DNA of 40,648 bases from Opitutaceae bacterium (GCA_028822375.1 JAPKDW010000009.1:1-40648), one strand, 5' to 3'; positions 18,162 through 26,317 are shown, numbered from the stretch's first letter. The notes: generated by a model not told the origin, from the letters alone. Made by a program: numbers and translations.

Positions 18162-19097
18162 TTAGGGTTTGGTCCAACCTTGAGTGAATAACGTGTCTTT
18201 CACTAGCTGGTTCTCGTAGTCGGACCATTCTCTACGCGTGTATTTGCGGAGGAAGTAGGTTACGAGCGTTGATGTATTGACGATGAAGAAGGAGTAGAGC
18301 AATGCGGGCCAGAGGATGTCGCCGGCGATTTCGGCGCTGAAGCTGAGCGTGATGATCGCGAATGCGAGGGGCCCGTTTTGGATTCCGGTTTCGAGAGAAA
18401 CGGTCCGGCTGCTTCGTTGATCCATGCCGAGAACTCGACTGAAGAAATAGCCGAACAGAAAGCCGCCCAAACCGAGAAATATGCTAGCTACTAGAATATA
18501 GGGGCTGGTCTCGTCGGGATTCAGCATTCGGTCCACATTGCGAGGGAGCCAACTGATGATGAGAAAAATTATGACGATGATACCGAGGGCGCTGCCGGTT
18601 TCTTCCATGTTTTTGCCCCAGCGTTGGCTTTTCGACTTAAGAAACATGCCACCGGCTACTGGTAGGAGGCAGATGAGTAACGAGCCGACTACTTTGCCGA
18701 AGTCGATTTGGATTTCGTCGCTGGTGAACGGTCCAGCATAGATGGTCAGGAGAAGCGGCATCGCGAAGAGCGCGACGGCGGTGGTGAGGGTGCTAAGCGA
18801 TATGCTGAGGGCTAGGTCGCCTTTGGCGAAGTAATTGAACAGACTCGAAGTGGTCCCAGAAGGGCAACAGGCTACGATTATGAGACCAATTGCGACTGGA
18901 TCGGAGAAATTGAAGAGCTTCGCCATAGTGAAGGCGAGCGCTGGCATGATGAGGTATTGAGAGAGAAAACCGACAATTGCGGGCTTTGGGTGGCTGACTG
19001 CAGCCTTGAAGTCCTTAATAGAGAGAGTGCAACCTAAGCCGAACATGATGACGAAGGTCATTAAGATGAGCAGGTTCGTCTCTGTAGGGGTGAGCAT
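18162..19097 (-). CDS. Bile acid:sodium symporter (BASS) family transporter
   Basis: This 311-aa membrane protein has eight to ten predicted helices. It carries the BASS signature around 'MFGLGCTLSIKDFK', 'ACCPSGTTSSLFNYFAKGD' and 'SLETGIQNGPLAFAII'. Family members import organic anions with sodium; bacterial substrates include pantoate, keto acids and sulfate-linked compounds. The actual substrate here is unknown. The last ~25 residues are charged and cytoplasmic. Length is normal. Confidence 0.9.
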   Translation of the reverse strand: MLTPTETNLLILMTFVIMFGLGCTLSIKDFKAAVSHPKPAIVGFLSQYLIMPALAFTMAKLFNFSDPVAIGLIIVACCPSGTTSSLFNYFAKGDLALSISLSTLTTAVALFAMPLLLTIYAGPFTSDEIQIDFGKVVGSLLICLLPVAGGMFLKSKSQRWGKNMEETGSALGIIVIIFLIISWLPRNVDRMLNPDETSPYILVASIFLGLGGFLFGYFFSRVLGMDQRSSRTVSLETGIQNGPLAFAIITLSFSAEIAGDILWPALLYSFFIVNTSTLVTYFLRKYTRREWSDYENQLVKDTLFTQGWTKP

Positions 19098-19298
19098 ACT
19101 GGGAAACGCTAGTAAAAACCGGAATTCAGGCCAGAAAATAATGAGGGGTAAGCAGTTGGGAGATTGTGAGCGTTCGAAAGGAGAGGCATTCGAATCGTCC
19201 TAGAGCGTGGATCTAGAGGCATGAGGTAGAGGCGTCGAAGGTGAGGAAAACCGCGGAAATTTAACTCCTCCTGGCTTGGCGCCGATAGGGTTAGTTGG

Positions 19299-19784
19299 AT
19301 GCGTATCTTCCTATCAGTCCTGTGCTTGTTGGCGCTTGGTCCCTTTGCGGTGGCCAAGAAGCCTGACTTTACGCCCACTGAAGGACAGATTTCGGATCAT
19401 CGGGGCAAGGTGTTTATGGTCGCTCGCAACTATATTGTGAGAACGTTTAATTTGGTTTCGATCAAGGAATGCCAGTTTAATCCAGTTCGGTTTAATTCGA
19501 TGGGAGTATGGGGCGACTTCGAAGCTCGGGTTAAGAATCTGGGCGATCACCGATTCGAAGTGAAGGGGTGGATCATTCCCAAGGGCCACAATAATGAGCA
19601 AATAGGATGGTCGGTCGTCGTTAGGTACGAATTGGTCGACCCGGAGGGTTGGATGTATCGCCGCGTGGACGAGGCCTTCTCTAACGAAGCGGAGGTCTCT
19701 TCGTGGGGGTTCAACAAATTTTGGAGCGTTCCTTATGAAGCGGAATATTCCGCCAAATTGGTTGCCGATTACAATAGGCGTTAG
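19299..19784 (+). CDS. Exported protein of unknown function
   Basis: This 161-aa protein has a clear signal peptide (MRIFLSVLCLLALGPFAVA, cleavage probably before KK at about residue 20). The mature part is mostly beta in feel, rich in Trp and Tyr, with no Cys pair or catalytic motif I recognise. I cannot place it in a family. It is convergent with the LysM amidase, 8 bp away, and its upstream gap to the BASS gene is 201 bp. The frame has a good start, a signal peptide and normal codon use, which support a real gene. Confidence 0.8.
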   Translation: MRIFLSVLCLLALGPFAVAKKPDFTPTEGQISDHRGKVFMVARNYIVRTFNLVSIKECQFNPVRFNSMGVWGDFEARVKNLGDHRFEVKGWIIPKGHNNEQIGWSVVVRYELVDPEGWMYRRVDEAFSNEAEVSSWGFNKFWSVPYEAEYSAKLVADYNRR

Positions 19785-19791
19785 GCCTTGT

Positions 19792-20670
19792 TCATTGCGC
19801 CATCGCTTTCAAGCGCGACGTCGGAAAGTACTTTCCGGGACAAAGCGTATGTTTCGGATGCATGAGCGAATGCGTGGTGATGTTCTTAGCCGGGACTCCT
19901 GTTTTGTCTTGTAGGTAGGAAATCAATACTTCGAGTTGTTCCAGTTGCTTTTCCTTGGGGCGGGACTTTTCAAAATTTCCGATAAGGCAGATGCCGATGG
20001 CAATTTGGTTGTGGGCCCAGAGCTTCATGTGGCCGCCGTGCAATTGCTTTTTCCAACGATCGCCGACGTAGATGTCGCCGTTGCTCGTACCGCGCGTTCC
20101 GTTTTCGATAACGAAGTGATAGGCGAGTCCGTTTTCCATATGGCGCTCTTCTTTATGAAAGCGAGCCATGTTTATAGCTCGGTCGGCGGTAGTGGCGCTA
20201 TGGTGGATGACTATGTTTTTCCACTGTCCGCGCTTGATCGAAATTTTGTCGAGGGCCGCTTTGACGTTTGCAGGCAGGTTTGCGTATTTGGATGCGGCGA
20301 CTCCTGATTTGGGAGGGATGCGTATGGTTTGGCCGATACGAATTTTATTCGCATTTCGGATACCGTTGTAGGCGGAGAGCTCTTTGGTCTTGAGACCGTG
20401 TTTGGATGCAATGGACGAGAGACTGTCTCCTCGCTTGATTTTGTATGATGTGAAAACGGTGGCAGCGTCGGGAACTTGTAGCTTTTGTCCGATGCGGATT
20501 ACGTCCGCGTCCTTGATGTTGTTCGCTTTTTTGAGTGATGCGACGGATACTTTGTAGGACTGGGCGATCGTCGTGAGGTTGTCTCCCTTGCGAACTACGT
20601 GCACCAAGGCTTCTAGACAGGGAGCGACTAGCAGGAGCGAGATGCAGGTAAGTAGTTTAAAAATACGCAT
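19792..20670 (-). CDS. Secreted LysM N-acetylmuramoyl-L-alanine amidase
   Basis: This 292-aa cell-wall hydrolase begins with a signal peptide (~22 residues). Two LysM repeats follow at about residues 23-67 (HVVRKGDNLTTIA) and 76-120 (YKIKRGDSLSSIA), which bind peptidoglycan sugars. The C-terminal amidase_2 domain (about 150-290) has zinc-ligand candidates in IVIHHSATT and in the late 'THSLMHPKHTLCPG', and LAYHFVIENG. It should cut the bond between muramic acid and the peptide stem in the periplasm. It lies 9 bp after the SET gene in the same direction. Confidence 0.93.
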   Translation of the reverse strand: MRIFKLLTCISLLLVAPCLEALVHVVRKGDNLTTIAQSYKVSVASLKKANNIKDADVIRIGQKLQVPDAATVFTSYKIKRGDSLSSIASKHGLKTKELSAYNGIRNANKIRIGQTIRIPPKSGVAASKYANLPANVKAALDKISIKRGQWKNIVIHHSATTADRAINMARFHKEERHMENGLAYHFVIENGTRGTSNGDIYVGDRWKKQLHGGHMKLWAHNQIAIGICLIGNFEKSRPKEKQLEQLEVLISYLQDKTGVPAKNITTHSLMHPKHTLCPGKYFPTSRLKAMAQ

Positions 20671-20679
20671 GTCGAAGGT

Positions 20680-21246
20680 TTAGGCGCTGGCTTTCAGGAT
20701 CCTCTTGAGCTGTTTTCGATCGTCTGCTCGGACGATGTATCCGATGCAGCTCCTCGAACCGCATCGACAGGGATGTTCTTTCCAATGTTCCAATGCGTAT
20801 CCGTAATCGAATGTCAGTTCATCGTCTTCGCGAATGTCGCAAAGGGCGACGAACCAGATTTCGCCTTCGATGTCTTGAGCTTCGCAGTTGGGGTTGCAGG
20901 AATGATTGGCGAGTCGGGCGATGTTCCAGTCGAAGTTGCCATCGAGGTCGTGCTTTTCGTCGAGATCGAAAAGGTAGACGGACCCTTCGTTGGTGAATTG
21001 TGAAGACTCGAGTTGGTCTAGTCCAATTTGGGTGGCATCCGTTTTGGATACTTTTTCTCCGAGGTATTGGATTATGTAGGCGTCTTGGGGAATGTCCTTA
21101 GCTGCGAAAAGGCCGCGATTGTGAATCGACGATGAGGTCGTCAAAACGTAGGGAAATTCTGGTGGGTTGCCGTCGCTATCGAGACCGATGAATTTTTGTT
21201 TCTTCGATTTTGCGGCTTTGTTCTTTTTCTTAGCCATGCGGCTCAT
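20680..21246 (-). CDS. SET-domain protein (putative lysine methyltransferase)
   Basis: This 188-aa protein is a compact SET domain with a post-SET motif. A Lys-rich N-terminus (AKKKNKAAKSKKQK) precedes 'SIHNRGLFAAKDIP' and YIIQYLGE. Next come the SAM/active-site pseudoknot motifs NHSCNPNCEA and DDELTFDYGY, and the Cys cluster CRCGSRSC that, with the earlier Cys, could bind zinc. The family transfers methyl groups to lysines; targets of bacterial SET proteins are mostly unknown. ATG 21246 overlaps the DUF167 gene by 17 bp, with GGA about 7 nt upstream; ATG 21237 is an alternative. The Lys-rich tail suggests nucleic acid or nucleoid contact (inference). Confidence 0.88.
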   Translation of the reverse strand: MSRMAKKKNKAAKSKKQKFIGLDSDGNPPEFPYVLTTSSSIHNRGLFAAKDIPQDAYIIQYLGEKVSKTDATQIGLDQLESSQFTNEGSVYLFDLDEKHDLDGNFDWNIARLANHSCNPNCEAQDIEGEIWFVALCDIREDDELTFDYGYALEHWKEHPCRCGSRSCIGYIVRADDRKQLKRILKASA

Positions 21247-21532
21247 TTTCGATTCCAAGACGTTGTAGCAAAGCCGTACGATCAATGCCGCTGAATGCAA
21301 TCCATTTCTGGCGGCCGGTCTCGCCGCGTTGAATGGCGATTCGGCTTTTGGAGAGTTGGGTCTGCTTGGAGAGAAAGGCGATGAGGGCTTTGTTGGCTTT
21401 TCCGTCGAGGGGTGGAGATTGGATACGGATTTTGAGAGTGTCGTTTTCCCACGAAACGATTTGGTTACGGGACGCGTTGGGGATCACTTTAACAGAGAGA
21501 AGCGTGGGGTCCGGGTTGTTGGCTTGCGACAT
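21230..21532 (-). CDS. DUF167 / YggU family protein
   Basis: This 100-aa protein matches the DUF167 family: 'LSVKVIPNASRNQIV', 'KIRIQSPPLDGKANKALIAFL' in its central part, and SRIAIQRGETGRQKWI. The function is unknown; in many bacteria it sits beside yggS or membrane genes. It overlaps the SET gene, so the two are likely translated together, followed by the amidase. Confidence 0.88.
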   Translation of the reverse strand: MSQANNPDPTLLSVKVIPNASRNQIVSWENDTLKIRIQSPPLDGKANKALIAFLSKQTQLSKSRIAIQRGETGRQKWIAFSGIDRTALLQRLGIENEPHG

Positions 21533-21655
21533 TGGCGATTTCTTTGATGGGCAGCGGCGATCATCGTGCTTGCGAACAAGTGGGGAATTGGTCTATTTGC
21601 TAGGAAAACAATCCGTGGAACGCGACCAGCATATCGAAGGTCAACCGCTAACATC

Positions 21656-22111
21656 ATGACATTTCAACCAAGAAAACCAACAACCCACGCTCAAAATCGG
21701 GAAATTTGGCGTAGCCGATTGGATAAGCATCCCGGACCGGGCATGCTGTTGACCTTGATTCCGACATTGTTGATGTGCACCTTTTTGGTCCTGGCTGCTC
21801 CGTATCTGAAGCCGATCGTGATGCGGGTCTTGAACGTCGAGAAGGATTATCTCATCTTGAACGTAGAACTCGCTGAAGACAAGGAACTGGTGGCTCCTGT
21901 GACGCCGCCGCCAAATCCCGATCTAGCAAATGCTGCATTCTACCAGAAGCTCTACGACGGGCAGGGTTTCGATTGGAGAAATCCGCCTAAGCTCGAAATC
22001 CCGGAAATCGAGTACACAGAGATCCAGAAAGAGATCAAGCCGGTCGAGGTGGAATTGTCGCTGATGCTGAACGTTCCCTTGGCGCTTAGCGAAGAATCAT
22101 CAAAGGAGTAG
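21656..22111 (+). CDS. Single-pass membrane protein of unknown function
   Basis: This 151-aa protein has a basic N-terminus (MTFQPRKPTTHAQNREIWR) and one hydrophobic helix (MLLTLIPTLLMCTFLVLAA, about residues 32-50). The extracytoplasmic tail is acidic and Pro-rich, with TPPPNPDLAN and repeated Glu/Ile runs. Membrane orientation should be N-in. I do not recognise a family. ATG 21656 is preferred; the frame extends upstream to 21566, but that part is Arg-rich and overlaps the divergent gene's leader. The gene ends 29 bp before a strong terminator. Confidence 0.7.
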   Translation: MTFQPRKPTTHAQNREIWRSRLDKHPGPGMLLTLIPTLLMCTFLVLAAPYLKPIVMRVLNVEKDYLILNVELAEDKELVAPVTPPPNPDLANAAFYQKLYDGQGFDWRNPPKLEIPEIEYTEIQKEIKPVEVELSLMLNVPLALSEESSKE

Positions 22112-22140
22112 GTTCTGCCTTGTCGTTTGCAGAAATGAAA

Positions 22141-22171
22141 AAGGACGAATCTATCGATTCGTCCTTCGTGT
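22141..22171. terminator. Bidirectional rho-independent terminator
   Basis: An 11-bp perfect stem AAGGACGAATC / GATTCGTCCTT (22141-22151 and 22156-22166) has a TATC loop, followed by GTGTTTTT on the plus strand. Preceding A residues give a U-tract on the minus strand too. It separates the convergent single-TM gene and the HDOD gene. Confidence 0.85.
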
Positions 22172-22192
22172 TTTTAAAGCGCTTTGAGTAGG

Positions 22193-23029
22193 CTAGACGA
22201 AGCTGTCTTTGCCTTTGAGAATGGCGTCGGCGCGTTGTAAGCAGTCGCTCACGTCCGTGACTAGATTCCATAAGGTTTGCTCCCCTTCGCCTAAGAGATT
22301 GAGAACGAGCAGATCTGGACCCATTTCCTGGTCGGGCAGTTCATCGCTTTCGCGAATGACGCCGGTGATCCACTTGGAAAGATTGAGCAAGCAAGCCATT
22401 TTTCCCGTGGTGATGCAATCGAGAGGCGAATATTGAAAGCGTACGGGGTCCGTGAATGTATCCGGGAACCCCCACGATCGAAAAAGCGTGTAGGAGAGTC
22501 CTGAGCTGCCAAAGCTTTTCAGTCGGGAATTGAGGCGTCCGTACGGGGCGCCTTCCGAGCTCTCCGGCTTGTGGGCCTCGGAAATGGCGGATGCGAGGGA
22601 GTGAAGCAATCCGATCGAATAGGCTTCATGCGGGTCGAGCTTGTGCTTAGCGGCGAGGCTTTCCATGCATACAGCGCAAGTGACTGCCCGCTTCCAGGCT
22701 TCCGGGCTATAGTTGGCGGTGTTTTCAAGTTCGTCACTGTACTGGTAGGCGTAGATGCCGAGAAGATCGTACATGCGTTCGAACCCGACCGCGGTAGCGG
22801 CCTGTTCGATGCTTGGGTAGCCGCGATTACGAGCATTTTCGAGCTGATTGGCTTCTCGCATGATGCGAGTAGCGAGCAGCGGTTCCAGGCGAATGAGAGC
22901 TATTATTTCGTCAGGGTTGATGTTGCCTTCCGTGACGAGCGTTTTGAAGCTGCTAGAAATTCGGGGTGCGGGAGTCAGTGTCTCGAAGCGTTTTTGAAGC
23001 TGATCGACTGTGGTGTTGATTCGTTCCAT
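22193..23029 (-). CDS. HDOD-domain protein
   Basis: This 278-aa protein has an HDOD domain across about residues 10-210, a relative of HD hydrolases without the metal-binding HD pair, usually a signalling adaptor. Visible features are 'IIALIRLEPLLATRIMREAN', SIEQAATAVGFERMYDLL, and 'AYSIGLLHSLASAI'. The latter keeps a His but lacks the HD metal-binding set. No partner domain such as GGDEF is present. In other bacteria HDOD proteins act in chemotaxis, motility or stress signalling; no such partner lies beside it here. Confidence 0.85.
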   Translation of the reverse strand: MERINTTVDQLQKRFETLTPAPRISSSFKTLVTEGNINPDEIIALIRLEPLLATRIMREANQLENARNRGYPSIEQAATAVGFERMYDLLGIYAYQYSDELENTANYSPEAWKRAVTCAVCMESLAAKHKLDPHEAYSIGLLHSLASAISEAHKPESSEGAPYGRLNSRLKSFGSSGLSYTLFRSWGFPDTFTDPVRFQYSPLDCITTGKMACLLNLSKWITGVIRESDELPDQEMGPDLLVLNLLGEGEQTLWNLVTDVSDCLQRADAILKGKDSFV

Positions 23030-23418
23030 GCCCAGTATAGACGCCTCTAAGGCAATGATTTTAAGCGTTTTGGAGTAGATTCAGTAATCGAATCTATCGC
23101 CACTTGAGTGCACTTCTAAAGTCACCTATAAACCTTGGCGAGTATCCTCTACTAGGGGCATGCGGGATATTCGCAAAACCCGAGAGAGATGCTCTCTTAT
23201 GCAGCCTTTAGCTTAGAATGGACTGTTTGCTCTGTGATTCTAGGTCTGCCAGAAGAAGCCGAAAATGTTCCGTTTACGCTCGGATACGAGTGGCCGATTA
23301 CGGATGGCTTTGAAAAGATCGCCATATCCGAAGCGAGCAGTTGTTCTCCTGGCGATTCCGCTAATCGGTTCGGATTGTTGCATATAAAGTATAATCTGAG
23401 TTGAATTAATGGGTTTTA
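23030..23418. other. Intergenic region before rny: dyads and foldable sequence, no protein gene
   Basis: Contents on inspection: a dyad TAGATTC-N7-GAATCTA (23076-23096), a GAGAG/CTCTC hairpin near 23183-23197, an 8-bp stem CTTAGAAT/ATTCTAGG (about 23212-23245), and a 10-bp helix with one bulge pairing CGCTCGGATA (23278-23287) with TATCCGAAGCG (about 23325-23335). A perfect -10 box lies at 23390-23395. An in-frame 71-codon stretch at 23189-23404 looks like chance, not protein. Confidence 0.45.
23390..23395 (+). promoter_or_regulatory. Perfect -10 box (TATAAT) before a putative mini-gene
   Basis: TATAAT sits 24 bp before the small ORF at 23419. No good TTGACA is seen 16-18 bp upstream (only GGTTCG-like sequence), so the promoter would be weak or activator-dependent. 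Predicted start is near 23402. Confidence 0.4.
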
Positions 23419-23502
23419 ATGAGCACTTATGCTGATGGTTACCCGACGAGCTTCGCGAACTTGGGCATTGATTTTTTGTCGGCAATCGATTTCGTAGAAT
23501 AA
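23419..23502 (+). CDS. Putative small protein, 27 aa
   Basis: ATG 23419 opens a 27-codon frame (MSTYADGYPTSFANLGI, then DFLSAIDFVE) ending in TAA at 23500-23502, 5 nt before a strong terminator hairpin. A perfect -10 box lies just upstream. Together these look like a self-contained transcription unit of about 140 nt. No convincing ribosome site precedes the ATG (GGG at -8 at best). I know no family for it. It may instead be a leader for rny, or non-coding RNA. The support is positional only. Confidence 0.3.
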   Translation: MSTYADGYPTSFANLGIDFLSAIDFVE

Positions 23503-23507
23503 TTGCG

Positions 23508-23541
23508 CGAGACCCCCAGCGTTGGGGTCTCGATTTTTTTT
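23508..23541 (+). terminator. Strong rho-independent terminator directly upstream of rny
   Basis: A 9-bp perfect stem CGAGACCCC (23508-23516) / GGGGTCTCG (23524-23532) with a 7-nt loop is followed by A and eight T (23534-23541). It ends 6 nt before the rny ATG, so rny must either start transcription at or after it or depend on readthrough. This also argues against the earlier in-frame TTG at 23503 as the rny start. Confidence 0.85.
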
Positions 23542-23547
23542 GAACAA

Positions 23548-25080
23548 ATGGAAGTGATTTTTTCAGGGGTTGGAGCAATTATAGCGGGTTTTGCGGCTGC
23601 GTTTGCGATTGGCTGGCTAATTACCCAACAGGCTCGAAATCGATCAAAGGAGCATGCTACTTCCATCGTGGACTTGGCGAAGCGCGAAGCGGAGGTGGTG
23701 GCTAAAGAAGCGGCTTCGAAGATTCAACTTGAGCTCGACGAGAAACGGGCGGAATTCGAACGGGAATCCAAGCGCGAAAAAATGGAGATGGAAATTCGTC
23801 TGAACGAAGTTCATTCCCATGAAGAGAGTTTAGCGGCTTTGGATCATGAGCTCAGACTGCGCGAAAAGAACATCGAGCAGGAGCTCGACGAAGTGCGTGC
23901 CAGCAAGAGCAATCTTCTGGAAATGTCAGGTAATGTGCAGCGAACCATGGCCAATCTCGCCTCGATGGACGTGGAGGAGATCAAGAGCGAGTTGAGATTA
24001 CAAGTGGAGCTCGAATGCAACGACGCTTTGTCGAGAATGCGGAAAGATCTGCTCGAACGTTCCGAATTGGACGTCGATCGCGAGGCTAACCGAACTTTGT
24101 TGGCTGCGATGCAACGGATCGCGAGCAAGCCCAATAGCGAAATCAGCGCATCGATCGTTCAATTGCCGAATGATGACATGAAGGGCCGCATCATTGGTCG
24201 AGAGGGTCGTAATATTAAATGTTTCGAAACGGCAACTGGCACGACTTTGTTGATCGACGAGTCGCCGAGAATGGTTCTGATTTCGTCTTTCGATCCAGTG
24301 CGTCGAGAAATAGCCAAATCAGCTTTGGAAGCATTGGTCAAAGATGGGCGCATACATCCGGCGACGATTGAGGAATTTGTTGGTGCAGCGCGTTTGGATG
24401 TTGACGGCTTAATTGAGAAGGCGGGCGACGCGGCGATCAATCAGCTTAAGATTTCCCGAATGCATCCAGAAATAACGACGCTGCTGGGCAGATTGAAATT
24501 CCGGACTTCGTATTCGCAGAACGTGTTGGAGCATTCGGTAGAGGTTGCAATGCTTTGTTCGATCATCGCCTCGGAGCTTGGATTGGACCCGAACTTGGCG
24601 AAGCGAGCAGGGTTGTTGCATGACATCGGCAAAGCGATTGATGGAGAATACGAGGGCAGCCACGCGATTGTGGGGGCCGATTTCGTTAAGGCGCGGGGCG
24701 AAAACGATATCGTCGCCAATGCTGTGGCGGCTCATCACGAGGAAGTGGCTCCAGAATCGCTTTACGCCGGGATCGTCATATTGGCCGATACGATTTCAGC
24801 AGTACGTCCGGGCGCTCGAGCAGAGTCGATTTAAGCGTAAAAAGATCGGTTGCAGACTCTCGAGACATTGGCCCAGTCGTTTGATGGCGTTCAGAATGCG
24901 TACGCGATCCAGGCGGGTCGCGAGGTGCGGGTCGTTGTCGATCCGAGTTCGATTTCCGATGAGGATGCGGGCAACCTGTCAGTTCGAATGCGCGAGCGTA
25001 TCGAAGAGGAATTGGACTATCCGAGCTCGATTCGAATTATTGTGATACGCGAGCAACGCTACGTCGAAACGGCGAAATAG
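23548..25080 (+). pseudogene. rny: RNase Y (rny), interrupted by two in-frame stop codons
   Basis: RNase Y is a membrane-anchored endoribonuclease that starts mRNA decay. The frame from ATG 23548 has a TM helix (VIFSGVGAIIAGFAAAFAIG), a long charged coiled coil (about residues 30-180), a KH domain (GRIIGREGRNIK), and an HD domain with His329 (HSVEV) and His358-Asp359 (LLHDIGKA). It then reaches RPGARAESI and hits TAA at 24832 and again at 24838. The same frame continues to 25080 with the conserved C-terminal domain (YAIQAGREVRVVV, VIREQRYVETAK). Read through, the length would be 510 aa, normal for the family; stopped, 428 aa. The KH and HD parts are intact, so a truncated enzyme may act. Alternatives are sequencing error, suppression, or reinitiation at TTG 24850. 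Confidence 0.85.
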
Positions 25081-25096
25081 CGTTCTGTTGAAACCG

Positions 25097-25525
25097 CTAT
25101 TCTAATCCCTGTTTCAACTGGGCAACGCGTTCTTGGAGCGTTGTATTTAGCGTGGCTGCCATGGATTTGTTTTGGTCGTGTCCGACGCCATGGATTTTAG
25201 CGGCAATGATCTTAAGCGTTTCGATTGCCGGTTTGAGATTGGATGGAGCTTGCGGTTCGAGAGCGACGAGCGCTTTGGTCAAGGCGATTTCCAAGTGATG
25301 CATTTCCGCGAATTGCTCCGACTGCGTTGCGAGCGTCATGGCATCTGCAAGGCTTTGAATGTGCGCGATGAGCTCCATAGCATTCATTGTTTGGACGGGA
25401 GCAGACTCGTAAGCTTGGGTCTCACGAGGGATCGCGTGGATATCGGTTTCCTTGTTTCCGCAACCAGATAGGAGAGCGAGGCTGGCAAGATTTAGGATTA
25501 ATAGCGTGGTTTTCATTGTATTCAA
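25097..25525 (-). CDS. Small lipoprotein of unknown function
   Basis: This 142-aa protein has a lipoprotein signal: hydrophobic MKTTLLILNLASLALLSG then Cys at about residue 22 (lipobox LLSGC), so it should be lipidated and membrane-anchored. The mature region is helical, with heptad-like spacing (MELIAHIQSLADAMTLATQ; ALTKALVALEPQ) and no catalytic motif. It is convergent with rny (16 bp apart), and 21 bp separate it from the upstream phosphatase gene on the same strand. Confidence 0.82.
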   Translation of the reverse strand: MNTMKTTLLILNLASLALLSGCGNKETDIHAIPRETQAYESAPVQTMNAMELIAHIQSLADAMTLATQSEQFAEMHHLEIALTKALVALEPQAPSNLKPAIETLKIIAAKIHGVGHDQNKSMAATLNTTLQERVAQLKQGLE

Positions 25526-25546
25526 ATACTGGGACTCAATGGGAGT

Positions 25547-26317
25547 TTAGGCGCCGGCCTTGAGGATCTCCAACACCCGCCCATGAAGATTGGACGAGGC
25601 GGCGACTATGGAATCGCCGGTGGCGGGGTTGCCGCCCTTCCAATCAGTGATGGTTGCTCCTGATCCGCGAATGATAGGTACGAGGGCCATTATATCCCAC
25701 GGGCTCATTTCAGGGTCGAGCATGATGTCGGCGTTCCCGGTCGCTAGCAGGTAGTAGCCATAGCAATCACCCCAGGTTCGAGTGAAGCGCGTTGCTGAAA
25801 CAAGCTTTTCGAAGGCTTCACCGTTTTGGTGCCTCGCTACGTCTGCTTGATCGGTCGTAAGGAGGATAGCGTCCTCAAGGCGTCGGTTGCTCGAGGCTTT
25901 GACTATCGATCCATTGACAGCGGTCGTTTGGCTGTTGCTGCTGATTCGCTTGCCGAGAGCGGGGAAATTAATGCTACCGAAGACTGGTTCGCCGTCCTGC
26001 ATGAGGGCGATCATGGTTCCGAAAAGGGGGCAACCGGAGGTGAATGTCTTGGTGCCGTCGATGGGATCGATAACCCATGTGAAGGCTGAGTGGGGATTGA
26101 CGTCATCGTATTCTTCGCCTTTGATCCCGTGATCGGGAAATACAACTTGAATGGCTTCGCGGATTTGGCGTTCGGTTTCTTTGTCGGCGAAAGTAACCGG
26201 CGTTTCGTCGCCCTTCAGCTCGATCTCCAGATCCGGATTTTCGTAGAGCGAAAGGATGGTTTTCTGAGTCTCGGATGATAATTTCCGAGTGAATTCGTCA
26301 AATTCGTCAAATTGCAT
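25547..26317 (-). CDS. Inositol-monophosphatase-family phosphatase (HisN-like)
   Basis: This 256-aa Mg2+-dependent phosphatase carries TFADKETERQI, GEEYDD, the metal/active-site loop WVIDPIDGTKTF (about residues 81-92), and the C-terminal WDIMALVPIIRGSGAT. The segment WGDCYGYYLLATG and the T-x-TFADKETE start resemble bacterial histidinol-phosphate phosphatases (HisN) more than inositol phosphatases. Substrate remains inferred; no his genes lie here. The start is fixed by divergence from the exonuclease gene at 26378. Confidence 0.88.
   Translation of the reverse strand: MQFDEFDEFTRKLSSETQKTILSLYENPDLEIELKGDETPVTFADKETERQIREAIQVVFPDHGIKGEEYDDVNPHSAFTWVIDPIDGTKTFTSGCPLFGTMIALMQDGEPVFGSINFPALGKRISSNSQTTAVNGSIVKASSNRRLEDAILLTTDQADVARHQNGEAFEKLVSATRFTRTWGDCYGYYLLATGNADIMLDPEMSPWDIMALVPIIRGSGATITDWKGGNPATGDSIVAASSNLHGRVLEILKAGA

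Noticed and set aside
23189-23404. 71-codon frame upstream of rny
   Set aside because: It has no start signal or family features and overlaps the foldable region and the -10 box. Chance is the simplest explanation.
24838-24846. Programmed frameshift at the A5 run in rny
   Set aside because: The conserved protein is in the same frame before and after the stops, so a single slip would not help. No slippery heptamer with a downstream pseudoknot is evident.
24545-25045. 166-codon frame overlapping the end of rny
   Set aside because: It is in another frame, rich in Arg/Ser, and shows no family features. The rny frame carries the conserved residues on both sides, so this is a shadow.
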